This document shows, piece by piece, positions 37,344 through 45,241 of a stretch of 64,000 nt of DNA. Positions within the stretch are counted from its first letter, which is position 1. Each line of letters starts with the position of its first letter. The stretch lies in assembly GCA_014237855.1 (NCBI GenBank), contig JABACD010000005.1, positions 179,762 to 243,761 on the forward strand. Direction: 5' to 3'. The notes below the pieces were generated by a model. It was not told the origin of the DNA. It worked only from the letters and a program-made list of their open reading frames with translations, and searched no databases. The position numbers and the translations under genes were made by a program. This DNA comes from Planctomycetota bacterium. Lineage in GTDB: Bacteria; Planctomycetota; UBA1135; GCA-002686595.

Positions 37344-37412
37344 GAGTTCTCCTGATGCAATTGGGCTCCGAAGTCTAACGAACGGGCACTCTGGCTTTAC
37401 CTGCACTCGGGT

Positions 37413-37430
37413 TGTAATTGCACCATTACA
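37413..37430. promoter_or_regulatory. Candidate operator, 6-6-6 inverted repeat
   Basis: TGTAAT (37413-37418) and ATTACA (37425-37430) form a perfect inverted repeat spaced by 6 bases in the divergent spacer between the M1 peptidase and the small basic protein. Size and symmetry fit a dimeric repressor or activator site. No cognate regulator was identified. Confidence 0.35.
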
Positions 37431-37535
37431 GGTCCAGAATGCCGCTGGATCGAACAACACGAGCTGTCACAGGATCAGAATTCGATGCTGGCAAGCAATC
37501 ACTTTCTGGGGACAGCGAGAACTGACAGAGCAGAG

Positions 37536-37859
37536 ATGGCCAAGACACATAAGGAAGCAATCAAGAAGCGCTCTCGTCGTTCGGACCAGGAGCTGATTAC
37601 GGATCTCAAGTCACAAATTCGTGAGGTCAAGAAACGCCAGCAGTTCAGGGAGTTCGTCAAGTCACCAACGGTGAAGTCTGCAGTCAAGGCACTGAGCGCC
37701 ATTGATCGCGCTCTCGAGATCTCCGCCGAACACAGCTCCACTACGATGCGACATGCGCTCTCCGACGCCCGCAAGCCCCTGGTTGCCGAGCTAGAGCGTC
37801 ATGGCTTCAAGGTCCCCAAGGCCAAGCTCCCTCGGGGTCGACGCCCCAAGATCAGCTAG
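37536..37859 (+). CDS. Small basic protein of unknown function
   Basis: From the ATG at 37536 the 107-residue protein is rich in Lys and Arg and mostly helical (SDQELITDLKSQIREVKKRQQ). It ends in PRGRRPKIS, which resembles an AT-hook core (RGRP). This suggests nucleic-acid binding, but no family was recognised. An upstream ATG-like frame start at 37485 lacks support. It may be expressed divergently from the M1 peptidase gene under the inverted repeat at 37413-37430. Confidence 0.6.
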   Translation: MAKTHKEAIKKRSRRSDQELITDLKSQIREVKKRQQFREFVKSPTVKSAVKALSAIDRALEISAEHSSTTMRHALSDARKPLVAELERHGFKVPKAKLPRGRRPKIS

Positions 37860-37873
37860 CTCCTCCACACAGC

Positions 37874-38635
37874 ATCGCGAAGACCATCCCGAGCCAGGGC
37901 GGCTTTCGCCTCTTACGCCAGCTGAACGAGCCAGGGAGCCCGGGCGTACTCACCAACCGTGGGTACATCGATGAGCACTCGATCAAGTACTTTCGGGGCG
38001 ATGGGCTCGCCCATCGCTTTGCGCGAGCGCTTGCGCGGCGAAGCGCGGTCCCCATCAAGGAGGTCCTCGAGGCCTTCGAGTTCTTTGCCGTCGTTCGCAA
38101 GGACACGAGAGCTCCATCGGTCGCGGACCTCTGCGCCGGACATGGCCTGGTGGGCGCTCTCTTTGCCCTGTACGAGCGCAAGGTTGAGCAGGTCCTGCTC
38201 GTTGACTGGAGGCCTCCTGCGAGCCGCGCAGCCGTACTGGAGGCTGCCGCAGAAGTAGGCCCCTGGACCCGTGACAAGCTCTCCTGCCTGAACCAGAAGA
38301 TCGAACAGGCGCGGTCCGAGCTCAATCCGGGGACCAGCGTGGTCTCCGTCCATGCTTGTGGTCACCGCACGGACAGCTGCATCGAGATCGGCATCGAGGT
38401 TGGTGGTGCCGTTGCCGTCATGCCCTGCTGCAGATCACACCGAACCTCCAGCGCACCGAACGCGCTCAAGATCGCCCTGGGTCACGACCTCGCAATCGAC
38501 GTGGACCGCACCTACCGCATGGAGCAGGCGAACTACAAGGTGCGCTGGTCGACGGTTCCCGAGGCGATCACACCGATGAATCGGGTACTCATCGGGCGCC
38601 CTTCACCTGAGGCCGGCAGTGAACCGGCCCCCTAG
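37874..38635 (+). CDS. SAM-dependent methyltransferase-like protein with unclear start
   Basis: The frame encodes GGFRLLRQLNEPGSPGVLTN, then FEFFAVV, the motif-I-like VADLCAGHGLVGALFALYE, an acidic strand end (VLLVDWR) and VSVHACGHRTD, then CRSH and DVDRTYRMEQA. This looks like a class-I methyltransferase. Coding similarity begins near 37886, yet there is no ATG, GTG or TTG in frame between the stop at 37703-37705 and a GTG at 38147. Possible starts are ATC at 37874 or 37886 or a CTG further in. Starting at 38150 would remove motif I. It overlaps the 3' end of smc by 4 bases on the other strand. Confidence 0.6.
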   Translation: MAKTIPSQGGFRLLRQLNEPGSPGVLTNRGYIDEHSIKYFRGDGLAHRFARALARRSAVPIKEVLEAFEFFAVVRKDTRAPSVADLCAGHGLVGALFALYERKVEQVLLVDWRPPASRAAVLEAAAEVGPWTRDKLSCLNQKIEQARSELNPGTSVVSVHACGHRTDSCIEIGIEVGGAVAVMPCCRSHRTSSAPNALKIALGHDLAIDVDRTYRMEQANYKVRWSTVPEAITPMNRVLIGRPSPEAGSEPAP

Positions 38636-41600
38636 GCGTTCGCGGAACCAGCTGTCGCCTCTTCACTGGCGACCTCCGCGGGCTCTGTAGATCCTCGTGG
38701 CACGATTTCGACGATTGGCTCACCAGACTCGTGATCCAGATCGTCATCGGACGAGGAACTCGTGTCGCTGCTGGCTGTCCCCTTGCTCTCCTTGCCTTGC
38801 TTGCCCCCACTGGCCTCAGGCACGAAGTGGTCGACATCCTCCAGCTGCACCGAGACCTGTCGAGAGACGCCCTTGGTCTGCATGGTGACCCCGTAGAGGC
38901 TCTCGCAGCGCGCCATGGTGCCCTTGTTGTGGGTCACAACGATGAACTGTGTCGACTCGCGGAAGCGATCGAGCATCACCAGGAAGCGCTGGATGTTTGC
39001 ATCGTCGAGGGCTGCATCAACCTCATCGAGAATGCAGAACGGACTCGGTCGGGCCTCGAAGACTGCGAACAGGAGCGCCAGAGCCGTCATGGTTCGCTGT
39101 CCACCGGAGAGCAGGCCGATCGGCAGCATCTCCCGTCCGGGAGGACGCGCGGTGATCTCCACACCTGCCTCCAGGACGGGCTCGCCTTCAGCCAGCTTGA
39201 CGTCCGCCTTGCCACCGCCGAAGAGCTGGCGGAAGAGCACCTGGAAGTTAGCCCGCACTTCATCGAAGGTCTTGACGAACAGCCGCTCGCTCTCCTCCTC
39301 GATCTTCTTGAGAGTCTCGTTCAAGACCTTTCGCGATTGATTCAGATCTGTGACCTGGGTGTCCAGGAACTCGAGACGACCGCCAACCTCTTCCAGCTCG
39401 CTCAAGGCCTCGGTGTTCACAGGCCCCATTCGGTCCAGCTTTGACTTGAGGTCCCGTACCTGCTCATCGAGAACGGTGATCGAGCTCTTCGTGCTGAGTT
39501 CCTCTTCGGGCTCGAAGCCCTCGAGCAAACCGGCCAGCTCCAGCTCGAGCTCCTCCACTGCCCGGCGTGAGACCTCATCACGGGCAAGAGCGATACGCTG
39601 CTCCTCCAGCCGCAGGCTCGAGAGATCTGCCGAGCTACCCTCGAGTGAGCGCGTCAAGGAGTCCTGCTCTCGGCGGAAGCTATCAAGCTCCTGGTCAGCC
39701 TCGGCCGTGCGCTGGCGCAGCTCCGCCATCTTCTTCGAGACACTCTCACGCTCTTCTGCGATCTTCGCGCTATCCAAGGCAAGCTGCTCGCTCTCGGCAG
39801 AGCCTGTCCTGGCATTCTCGCCCGCCTCTTCGGAGAGCCGCTGTGCACGCTGGACCTCGCTGGTGCTCGACTCAATCCCCCTCTTCAGGTCCCTGATTCG
39901 GCTGGACAGTCCCTCGATCTGCTCCTCGATCCGTGTCAGCTCTACCTTCGACTGGCCTTCCGCAAGATTGAGTTCCTCACGCTGCCTCTCCAGCTCGCCA
40001 CCCCGCTGCTCCATCTCGCGCAGGGCCACACTCTCCCGCTCATAGCCAGCCTCGAGCTCCGTGAAGCGCACGCGAGCAGCTCCCAGGTCGGCCTCGAGCT
40101 GGGCTGCCTCGGCGACAACACCACGGTGCTCTCCCTCCAGCGCCTCCGTTTGGGCTCGTAGATCGCGCACACGAGCCTGGGCCGTTCCCAGAGCGCCCTG
40201 AGCCTGGCCCAGGGATTGGCGAGCGGCCTCTGTCCTCGACTCCGCCTCGTCCATCAGCGTCTGCTGAGCAGCACGACGCTCACGGGCTGCCTCGACCTCG
40301 GCGAGCACTCTTGTCCGGCGGGTCTCGAGTTCAGCCAGCTCGATCTGCAACTCTGCAGCGCTCGAGCGACGACCGATCGCGCCCTGAGCCAGGGTACGCT
40401 CACCAACCACCAGACCTGCTCCATCGACCAGCTCGCCAGCCGGAGTCACACAGCGCAACCTCGGGTCGCAACGAACCACGTCGAAGGCCGTCTCCAGATC
40501 ACGCACGAGGAGCACATCCGCGCACAGGACGTCAGCAATCCGTGCAAACTCCGGGGCACACTCCACCTGGCTCCGCAGGGAGCCCACGACGCGCCCCTCA
40601 AGCCCCGCTGGGATCGAGATGGGAGCCGCTTCAGCGCTGCCGAGCCCCCCCATGACCGTGAGCGCTGCCTGTCCGCCGGCCTTCTCGGTCAACCAGTTGG
40701 CGATGTCTCGGACACTGCTATCGTCTGCCAGCACCAGGGCCTGAGCTCGGTCACCAAGGACGGCATCGAGGGCGCGGGCGTGCGCTGTACCCGTGCTGAG
40801 GTGATCGGCCAGAAGACCTGAAAGCCGGTCGGCTGAACAGGGGCCGTCCTGACCATCTATTGCGTCCAGAATTGCGCGAGCGCCCTCTCCCAGGTCCGCG
40901 AGCTCGCGGTCACGATCCAGCAGGGATTCGATGTGGCTGCGGTGGCGGGTCAGCTCCAGCTCGAGAAGATTGCTCTCGGCATCGCGATCCTCGAGGTGGG
41001 CGCTGGCCTCCGTTAGCTGAACCTGGGTTCCGGCCTGGGTGGTCTCGGCCGTGACGAGGTCGTCCTCTGCCTTCGCCAGTTCGACCAGCGCGTGCTCTTG
41101 CTGACCTTCAACAGCCTGCAGTTGCTCGGAGGACTCCCGCAGGCGGGTCGCAACACGTTCCGTGCGATCCGCGGCAGGCGCCTGAGCTTCTTCGAGGTGG
41201 CGAACAGTGTTCTCGGCCGCGGTGCGCTCGTTGAGCGCCTTCAGCAAGAGCTCATTCTGACGCTCGGAGCGCTGACGGAACTCGCCGTAGACCTCCGCCC
41301 ACTGGCGTCGCTCTGCGCCGCGACGCTCTGCCTCTCCACGCACGCCCTCGACCTCGGTCGCCAGCGTAGCCTTCTGCTCCTCGAGAACCTGCAGCTCTTC
41401 GGCTCGCCGGGACAGCTGAGCCGTGAGCTCTTCCACCCGCTCGGCCTCCTCGCCGGCGATGTGTTCCCAGCTACTCACCCTGGCCAGCAGCTGAGTACGA
41501 CGTTCATCGAGGGCCCGTACATCACCCTCCAGGCGTGAGACATCCTCGGTCACGCTGTGAAGTGCATCCACAACGCCAACCCGCTCCTGCTCCAGGTTGC

Positions 41601-42411
41601 CGATCGTTTCTTCAAGGGTCTCGCGCTGACCGCGCCTCTCCCCGAGATCCGACTCCAACCCCTCGATCTCGCTCAGGCAGGTCTGGAACTCGTGCTCGAA
41701 CTGGTGGAGCTGATGCTTCACCAGGCGTGTCTTGAGCCCCTCCCACTCAACTCGAGCCGTGAGATAGCGCTCCGCCTTGCCGGCCTGAATCTTCAGTGAG
41801 CGCACACGTGACCGCAGCTCTCCAGTCACGTCATCCAGTCGAGCGAGGTCTTGCTGAACACGAGCGAGCCGCAGCTCGGTTTCGTGCTTGCGCTGACGGT
41901 AGCGGCTGATACCTGCAGCTTCCTCGAAGATGCGACGGCGATCGACAGCGTTAGCGGAGAGAACCGCATCGATGCGACCCTGCTCGAGCACGCTGTACCC
42001 CCGACTCCCCAGACCGGTATCGAAGAGCATCTCCTTGACGTCCTTCAGGCGAACCTTCGTGCCGTCGATCTGATACTCGCCCTCTCCACTCTTGAAGACC
42101 CGGCGCGTGACGGAGATCTCGGCACCATGCGTCTCGATGGTGCCCGTCGAGTTGTCGAGGACGATCGTGCCCTCGGCGACCCCCATCGAAGGGCGGCTCG
42201 CGCAGCCCTTGAAGATCACGTCCACCATCTCCTTGCCCCGCATCGAGGTCGGCCGCTGTTCGCCAAGAATCCAGCGAACTGCGTCGACGACGTTGCTCTT
42301 GCCACAGCCATTCGGGCCGACGATCCCAGTCAGGGTATCGCTGCCAAATTCGAAGGCTGTCGTGTCAGCAAAGGACTTGAATCCGAGAAGTTCGAGTCGT
42401 TTCAGGCGCAT
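38632..42411 (-). CDS. smc: Chromosome segregation protein SMC
   Basis: The 1259-residue protein has the full SMC layout. Walker A GPNGCGKS is at 32-39, followed by a first coiled coil to about 500. The hinge lies at about 510-660 and a return coiled coil extends to about 1010. The head then has the signature LLSGGQRTM, Walker B FCILDEVDAALDD and the D-loop. It is about 70 residues longer than usual because of a Ser/Asp/Glu-rich C-terminal tail. It condenses and separates chromosomes with ScpA/ScpB, which are not encoded here. It ends 4 bases inside the converging methyltransferase gene and follows the NrdD-like gene by 30 bases. Confidence 0.96.
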   Translation of the reverse strand: MRLKRLELLGFKSFADTTAFEFGSDTLTGIVGPNGCGKSNVVDAVRWILGEQRPTSMRGKEMVDVIFKGCASRPSMGVAEGTIVLDNSTGTIETHGAEISVTRRVFKSGEGEYQIDGTKVRLKDVKEMLFDTGLGSRGYSVLEQGRIDAVLSANAVDRRRIFEEAAGISRYRQRKHETELRLARVQQDLARLDDVTGELRSRVRSLKIQAGKAERYLTARVEWEGLKTRLVKHQLHQFEHEFQTCLSEIEGLESDLGERRGQRETLEETIGNLEQERVGVVDALHSVTEDVSRLEGDVRALDERRTQLLARVSSWEHIAGEEAERVEELTAQLSRRAEELQVLEEQKATLATEVEGVRGEAERRGAERRQWAEVYGEFRQRSERQNELLLKALNERTAAENTVRHLEEAQAPAADRTERVATRLRESSEQLQAVEGQQEHALVELAKAEDDLVTAETTQAGTQVQLTEASAHLEDRDAESNLLELELTRHRSHIESLLDRDRELADLGEGARAILDAIDGQDGPCSADRLSGLLADHLSTGTAHARALDAVLGDRAQALVLADDSSVRDIANWLTEKAGGQAALTVMGGLGSAEAAPISIPAGLEGRVVGSLRSQVECAPEFARIADVLCADVLLVRDLETAFDVVRCDPRLRCVTPAGELVDGAGLVVGERTLAQGAIGRRSSAAELQIELAELETRRTRVLAEVEAARERRAAQQTLMDEAESRTEAARQSLGQAQGALGTAQARVRDLRAQTEALEGEHRGVVAEAAQLEADLGAARVRFTELEAGYERESVALREMEQRGGELERQREELNLAEGQSKVELTRIEEQIEGLSSRIRDLKRGIESSTSEVQRAQRLSEEAGENARTGSAESEQLALDSAKIAEERESVSKKMAELRQRTAEADQELDSFRREQDSLTRSLEGSSADLSSLRLEEQRIALARDEVSRRAVEELELELAGLLEGFEPEEELSTKSSITVLDEQVRDLKSKLDRMGPVNTEALSELEEVGGRLEFLDTQVTDLNQSRKVLNETLKKIEEESERLFVKTFDEVRANFQVLFRQLFGGGKADVKLAEGEPVLEAGVEITARPPGREMLPIGLLSGGQRTMTALALLFAVFEARPSPFCILDEVDAALDDANIQRFLVMLDRFRESTQFIVVTHNKGTMARCESLYGVTMQTKGVSRQVSVQLEDVDHFVPEASGGKQGKESKGTASSDTSSSSDDDLDHESGEPIVEIVPRGSTEPAEVASEEATAGSANA

Positions 42412-42441
42412 GTATCGAGCTCTGAGGGATCGAAGAGGGGT

Positions 42442-44610
42442 CTAACTCACTCGCGGGGAGGAGTCACTTGAGGATGGATCTAGCTGAAAGAAGGGCGCAG
42501 TCGGTGGAATCTCGACAGCTCCGGAGACGCTCTGACGGATCGTGTTTCGCTCTTCCTGGAAGAGCTCCCAGGCCTCGAGCTGTGCCTCTAGTTGATGAGA
42601 AGGATCCGTTGGACCGTCGATTTGCAAGGGCAACCATGAGCCTGCCGGGACCGTTGCGAGCAGCTGCGCTTCAGCTCTGCCAGGAACAACTCCGGGCAGC
42701 GCCCCGAGACGGTAGCCACGGGAGTAGCCGCGAGCGAGTCCCGCGACGGGATCTTCTGCACCGTGTCCCGAATCGAAGAGAAGGCCTTGGTGCGTTCGCT
42801 GACCCTCTTGACTCTCTTGGGCGAAGCGCTTGCAGGCTTCCCCGGCGAAGTGAGGTGAGAGGTGCACCGAGATTCCCCGCTTCGCGGAGAAGCGACGGGC
42901 CGCCTCCGACATGAGTCCGAGAATTCGAGACCCCTGGTCGGCGCGCAGCTCTCCGTCCCCCAGCATTCGCATGGCCTCACCAAGACCAACCGGAGTGAGC
43001 GCATAGGCCACCCGACCGCGTAGCTCCTTGGGACGTGCCGCACGAGTGTCTCTCTGGAAGCGCGCCAGGCTGGCAAGAGCCTCCACTGCCTCCTCGACGA
43101 GGTGTGCCAGGCTCTCAAGGAACAGGTCCTCGCGCCAGGGCCCCGCCTGCCGAGCGAGCCGGCTGAGATTCAGCGACGCAGCACCTCCACAGCCGAGGCT
43201 CCCGAGCTCCCGGGGCAACCGCCTACCAGCAGGGCCGAGGAACTGCTCACCATTCGGAGCCCAGGTCGGAATCAAGGCTCCACGCTCCAGCAACCGGGAG
43301 ACCACAGATCGCATGTCCGCGGTCGAGTCCAGCAGCACGCTGAGCTCACCACGATCGAGGAAGAGGCGAGGGAGCGGCTTGGAGTCATCGAATCCGTACA
43401 GCTCGTCGAGCACCCGCACCAGCCTTCCACAGAATGCAAGCGCCTTGGGGCCGGGCGAGGCGAAGTCCAATCGGCGGTCGGTACCGCGGGCCACCGCAGC
43501 CGCTGCCGAGACCCAGGTGCCGAGGCTCTCGAGCTCGTCACCCCGGCCGGGCTTGGCAAGACCACGCAGCAACGCAGCAGGGTTCTCGAGCACCAGTCCC
43601 CGGGAGACGCTGCCCAGCTGCGCAGCGATCTCATCCAAGGCGTCGAAGGCCGCCTGCACCCCGGGAGAACCACGTAGGAACAGCTCACAGCGTATGCCCT
43701 GGGTGAGATACAGGTGCGGTGCCCTTAGATCTTCCAGGTGCAGAGCCGCCGTGGAGTGCCGCTCGACCGTGGCCTCAGTGAAGATGTCTTCCAGGGCGTA
43801 GCGCCCCATGACCTCCCCACCCAGGACCTGCAGAAGATCGAGTTGCCGCTCCTCGTGCTCCCCGTCCAGGGCGGCTCGTCGTGCCGCCGGGCTGCGCTGC
43901 CCCTCCCCGAGCAGCTCGCGCAGGTCATACCTGGGGATCGCGACCGGAGCCTGGCGCGCCAGGGCACCGGAGAGCCCCATGGCCACCAGCTCGTTGTCCA
44001 CCAGCTCTCGAATCAGCGCCGTGGAGATGCGCTTGAGCTCGGCAGCCACCACGCGGGCCTCCACCCGCGAGGCAACCAGCTCGGCCTGCTCTCGAGATAG
44101 CTCTGCTTCCTGAACCAGAGCTGCGATGATCCGCCCCTTGCTCCAGGGATAAGTCCCGCGTGCTTCGCGCACCCGCAGGTGTCGCAATTGACCGTCGAGG
44201 CGCTCCCGGTCGGCAGCTATCGTCAGCGAGTCGCGCACGCGCTTGCGGCGATCACGGTAGAGGATGTACGCCTTGGCGACCGCCGCGCGTCCCAGCTCGA
44301 CCAGGCCAACCTCGACCAGGTCCTGGATCTCCTCGATCTCGGGCACGCTCTCAGCTGCCGCCTCCGCTTCCAGTCCCGCCCCGTCGGCCTCCGGAGAACC
44401 GTCATACAGCTGCTTCTTCCCAGCTCCGGCGTCACCACGCCAGGCGTAGCGCCTGCGAAGGGCCAGCTCCACGAGATCCGCAACCTCGTCCGCGAAGAGC
44501 GGATCGTGTTCGCCCACTGCGTGCTGTGCGCTACGAACAGCCGATGCGATCTTCGACTTCTCGAAGAGTGCCTCGCGCCCATCCCGCTTGCGAACACGAC
44601 GAACACTCAT
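42442..44610 (-). CDS. Degenerate anaerobic ribonucleotide reductase-like protein with two ATP-cones
   Basis: The 722-residue protein has ATP-cone 1 (1-125, starting VRRVRKRDGR and ending AYILYRDRR, split by an Ala/Gly/Glu insert at about 53-90). ATP-cone 2 follows (about 150-215, YPWSKGRIIAAL to STALIRELVDNELV). The rest aligns with class III reductase NrdD: YALEDIFTEATVERHS, HLEDL, GCGGAASLNLSRLARQ at 473-488, and TPVGLGEAM to HFAGEACKRFAQ. However, the finger-loop cysteine region reads GPAGRRL. The protein has only four cysteines and none after residue 593. The zinc site and the glycyl-radical RxCGY motif are missing. It is probably non-catalytic. It is coupled to nrdR by a 4-base overlap, which suggests a nucleotide-sensing role. 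Confidence 0.75.
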   Translation of the reverse strand: MSVRRVRKRDGREALFEKSKIASAVRSAQHAVGEHDPLFADEVADLVELALRRRYAWRGDAGAGKKQLYDGSPEADGAGLEAEAAAESVPEIEEIQDLVEVGLVELGRAAVAKAYILYRDRRKRVRDSLTIAADRERLDGQLRHLRVREARGTYPWSKGRIIAALVQEAELSREQAELVASRVEARVVAAELKRISTALIRELVDNELVAMGLSGALARQAPVAIPRYDLRELLGEGQRSPAARRAALDGEHEERQLDLLQVLGGEVMGRYALEDIFTEATVERHSTAALHLEDLRAPHLYLTQGIRCELFLRGSPGVQAAFDALDEIAAQLGSVSRGLVLENPAALLRGLAKPGRGDELESLGTWVSAAAAVARGTDRRLDFASPGPKALAFCGRLVRVLDELYGFDDSKPLPRLFLDRGELSVLLDSTADMRSVVSRLLERGALIPTWAPNGEQFLGPAGRRLPRELGSLGCGGAASLNLSRLARQAGPWREDLFLESLAHLVEEAVEALASLARFQRDTRAARPKELRGRVAYALTPVGLGEAMRMLGDGELRADQGSRILGLMSEAARRFSAKRGISVHLSPHFAGEACKRFAQESQEGQRTHQGLLFDSGHGAEDPVAGLARGYSRGYRLGALPGVVPGRAEAQLLATVPAGSWLPLQIDGPTDPSHQLEAQLEAWELFQEERNTIRQSVSGAVEIPPTAPFFQLDPSSSDSSPRVS

Positions 44611-45080
44611 ACAGACCCCTCCTCAGATCCGCTCTCGAGCATCGGCCGAAGCTCGTCGAGGAACTGCTGGATGTCTCGGAACTCCCGATAGACGCTGGCA
44701 AAACGCACGTACGCCACGGGGTCGAGCAGCCGCAGCTCCTCCATCACCAGAGAACCGATGACCGTGCTGGGGACCTCCCGGTCGTAACCCTCGTGGATCT
44801 TGGATTCGATCACCAGGGTGGCCCGCTCGAGCAGCTCGATCGACACGGGTAGCTTCTCGCAGGCCAGGATCATTCCGCTGAGGATTCGTTCACGATCGAA
44901 GCGAACTCGCTCACCGCTCTTCTTGATCACGCGCAGGGGAGTTTCCTCCACCCGCTCGTAGGTCGTGTAGCGCAGGAAGCAATCCAGGCACTCCCTCCGC
45001 CGACGGATCACTGCACCCTCGTTTGTGAGGCGTGAATCGACAACTCGGTCGTTGTCCTGCTTGCAGTGCGGGCATCTCAT
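44607..45080 (-). CDS. nrdR: Transcriptional repressor NrdR
   Basis: The 157-residue protein is a standard NrdR. A zinc ribbon has C3, C6, C31 and C34, and the ATP-cone runs from LRVIKKSGERVRFDRERI to FASVYREF. NrdR senses ATP/dATP and represses ribonucleotide reductase genes. No intact nrd catalytic genes are present in the window. The stop overlaps the start of the two-cone NrdD-like gene by 4 bases (ATGA). Confidence 0.95.
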   Translation of the reverse strand: MRCPHCKQDNDRVVDSRLTNEGAVIRRRRECLDCFLRYTTYERVEETPLRVIKKSGERVRFDRERILSGMILACEKLPVSIELLERATLVIESKIHEGYDREVPSTVIGSLVMEELRLLDPVAYVRFASVYREFRDIQQFLDELRPMLESGSEEGSV

Positions 45081-45241
45081 TGGGAGCTGAAATACGCCCC
45101 TGAGGGGTGCCGAGGGACGTATTCTTTGGTGCAGGAGAACACGCTAGATGTTGTGTGTCAATGCAGGTGACCCCGCTATTGCTGGGGCCGCGCCCCGATC
45201 TGGCGACCTCGAGCAGAGAAGCTGCCGCCCGGCCCCAGGAC
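45081..45241. other. Spacer upstream of nrdR
   Basis: This is 161 bases between the mnmE stop and the nrdR start, both minus strand. It contains a hairpin-like segment, CCCCGC/GCTGGGG at about 45172-45188. An imperfect ACAC...GTGT element at about 45139-45156 has a 10-base centre, against 8 in a normal NrdR box. Neither is conclusive. Confidence 0.3.

Noticed and set aside
37500..37535. Upstream start for the small basic protein at 37485
   Set aside because: It adds 17 residues of different composition; the ATG at 37536 begins the coherent basic helix.
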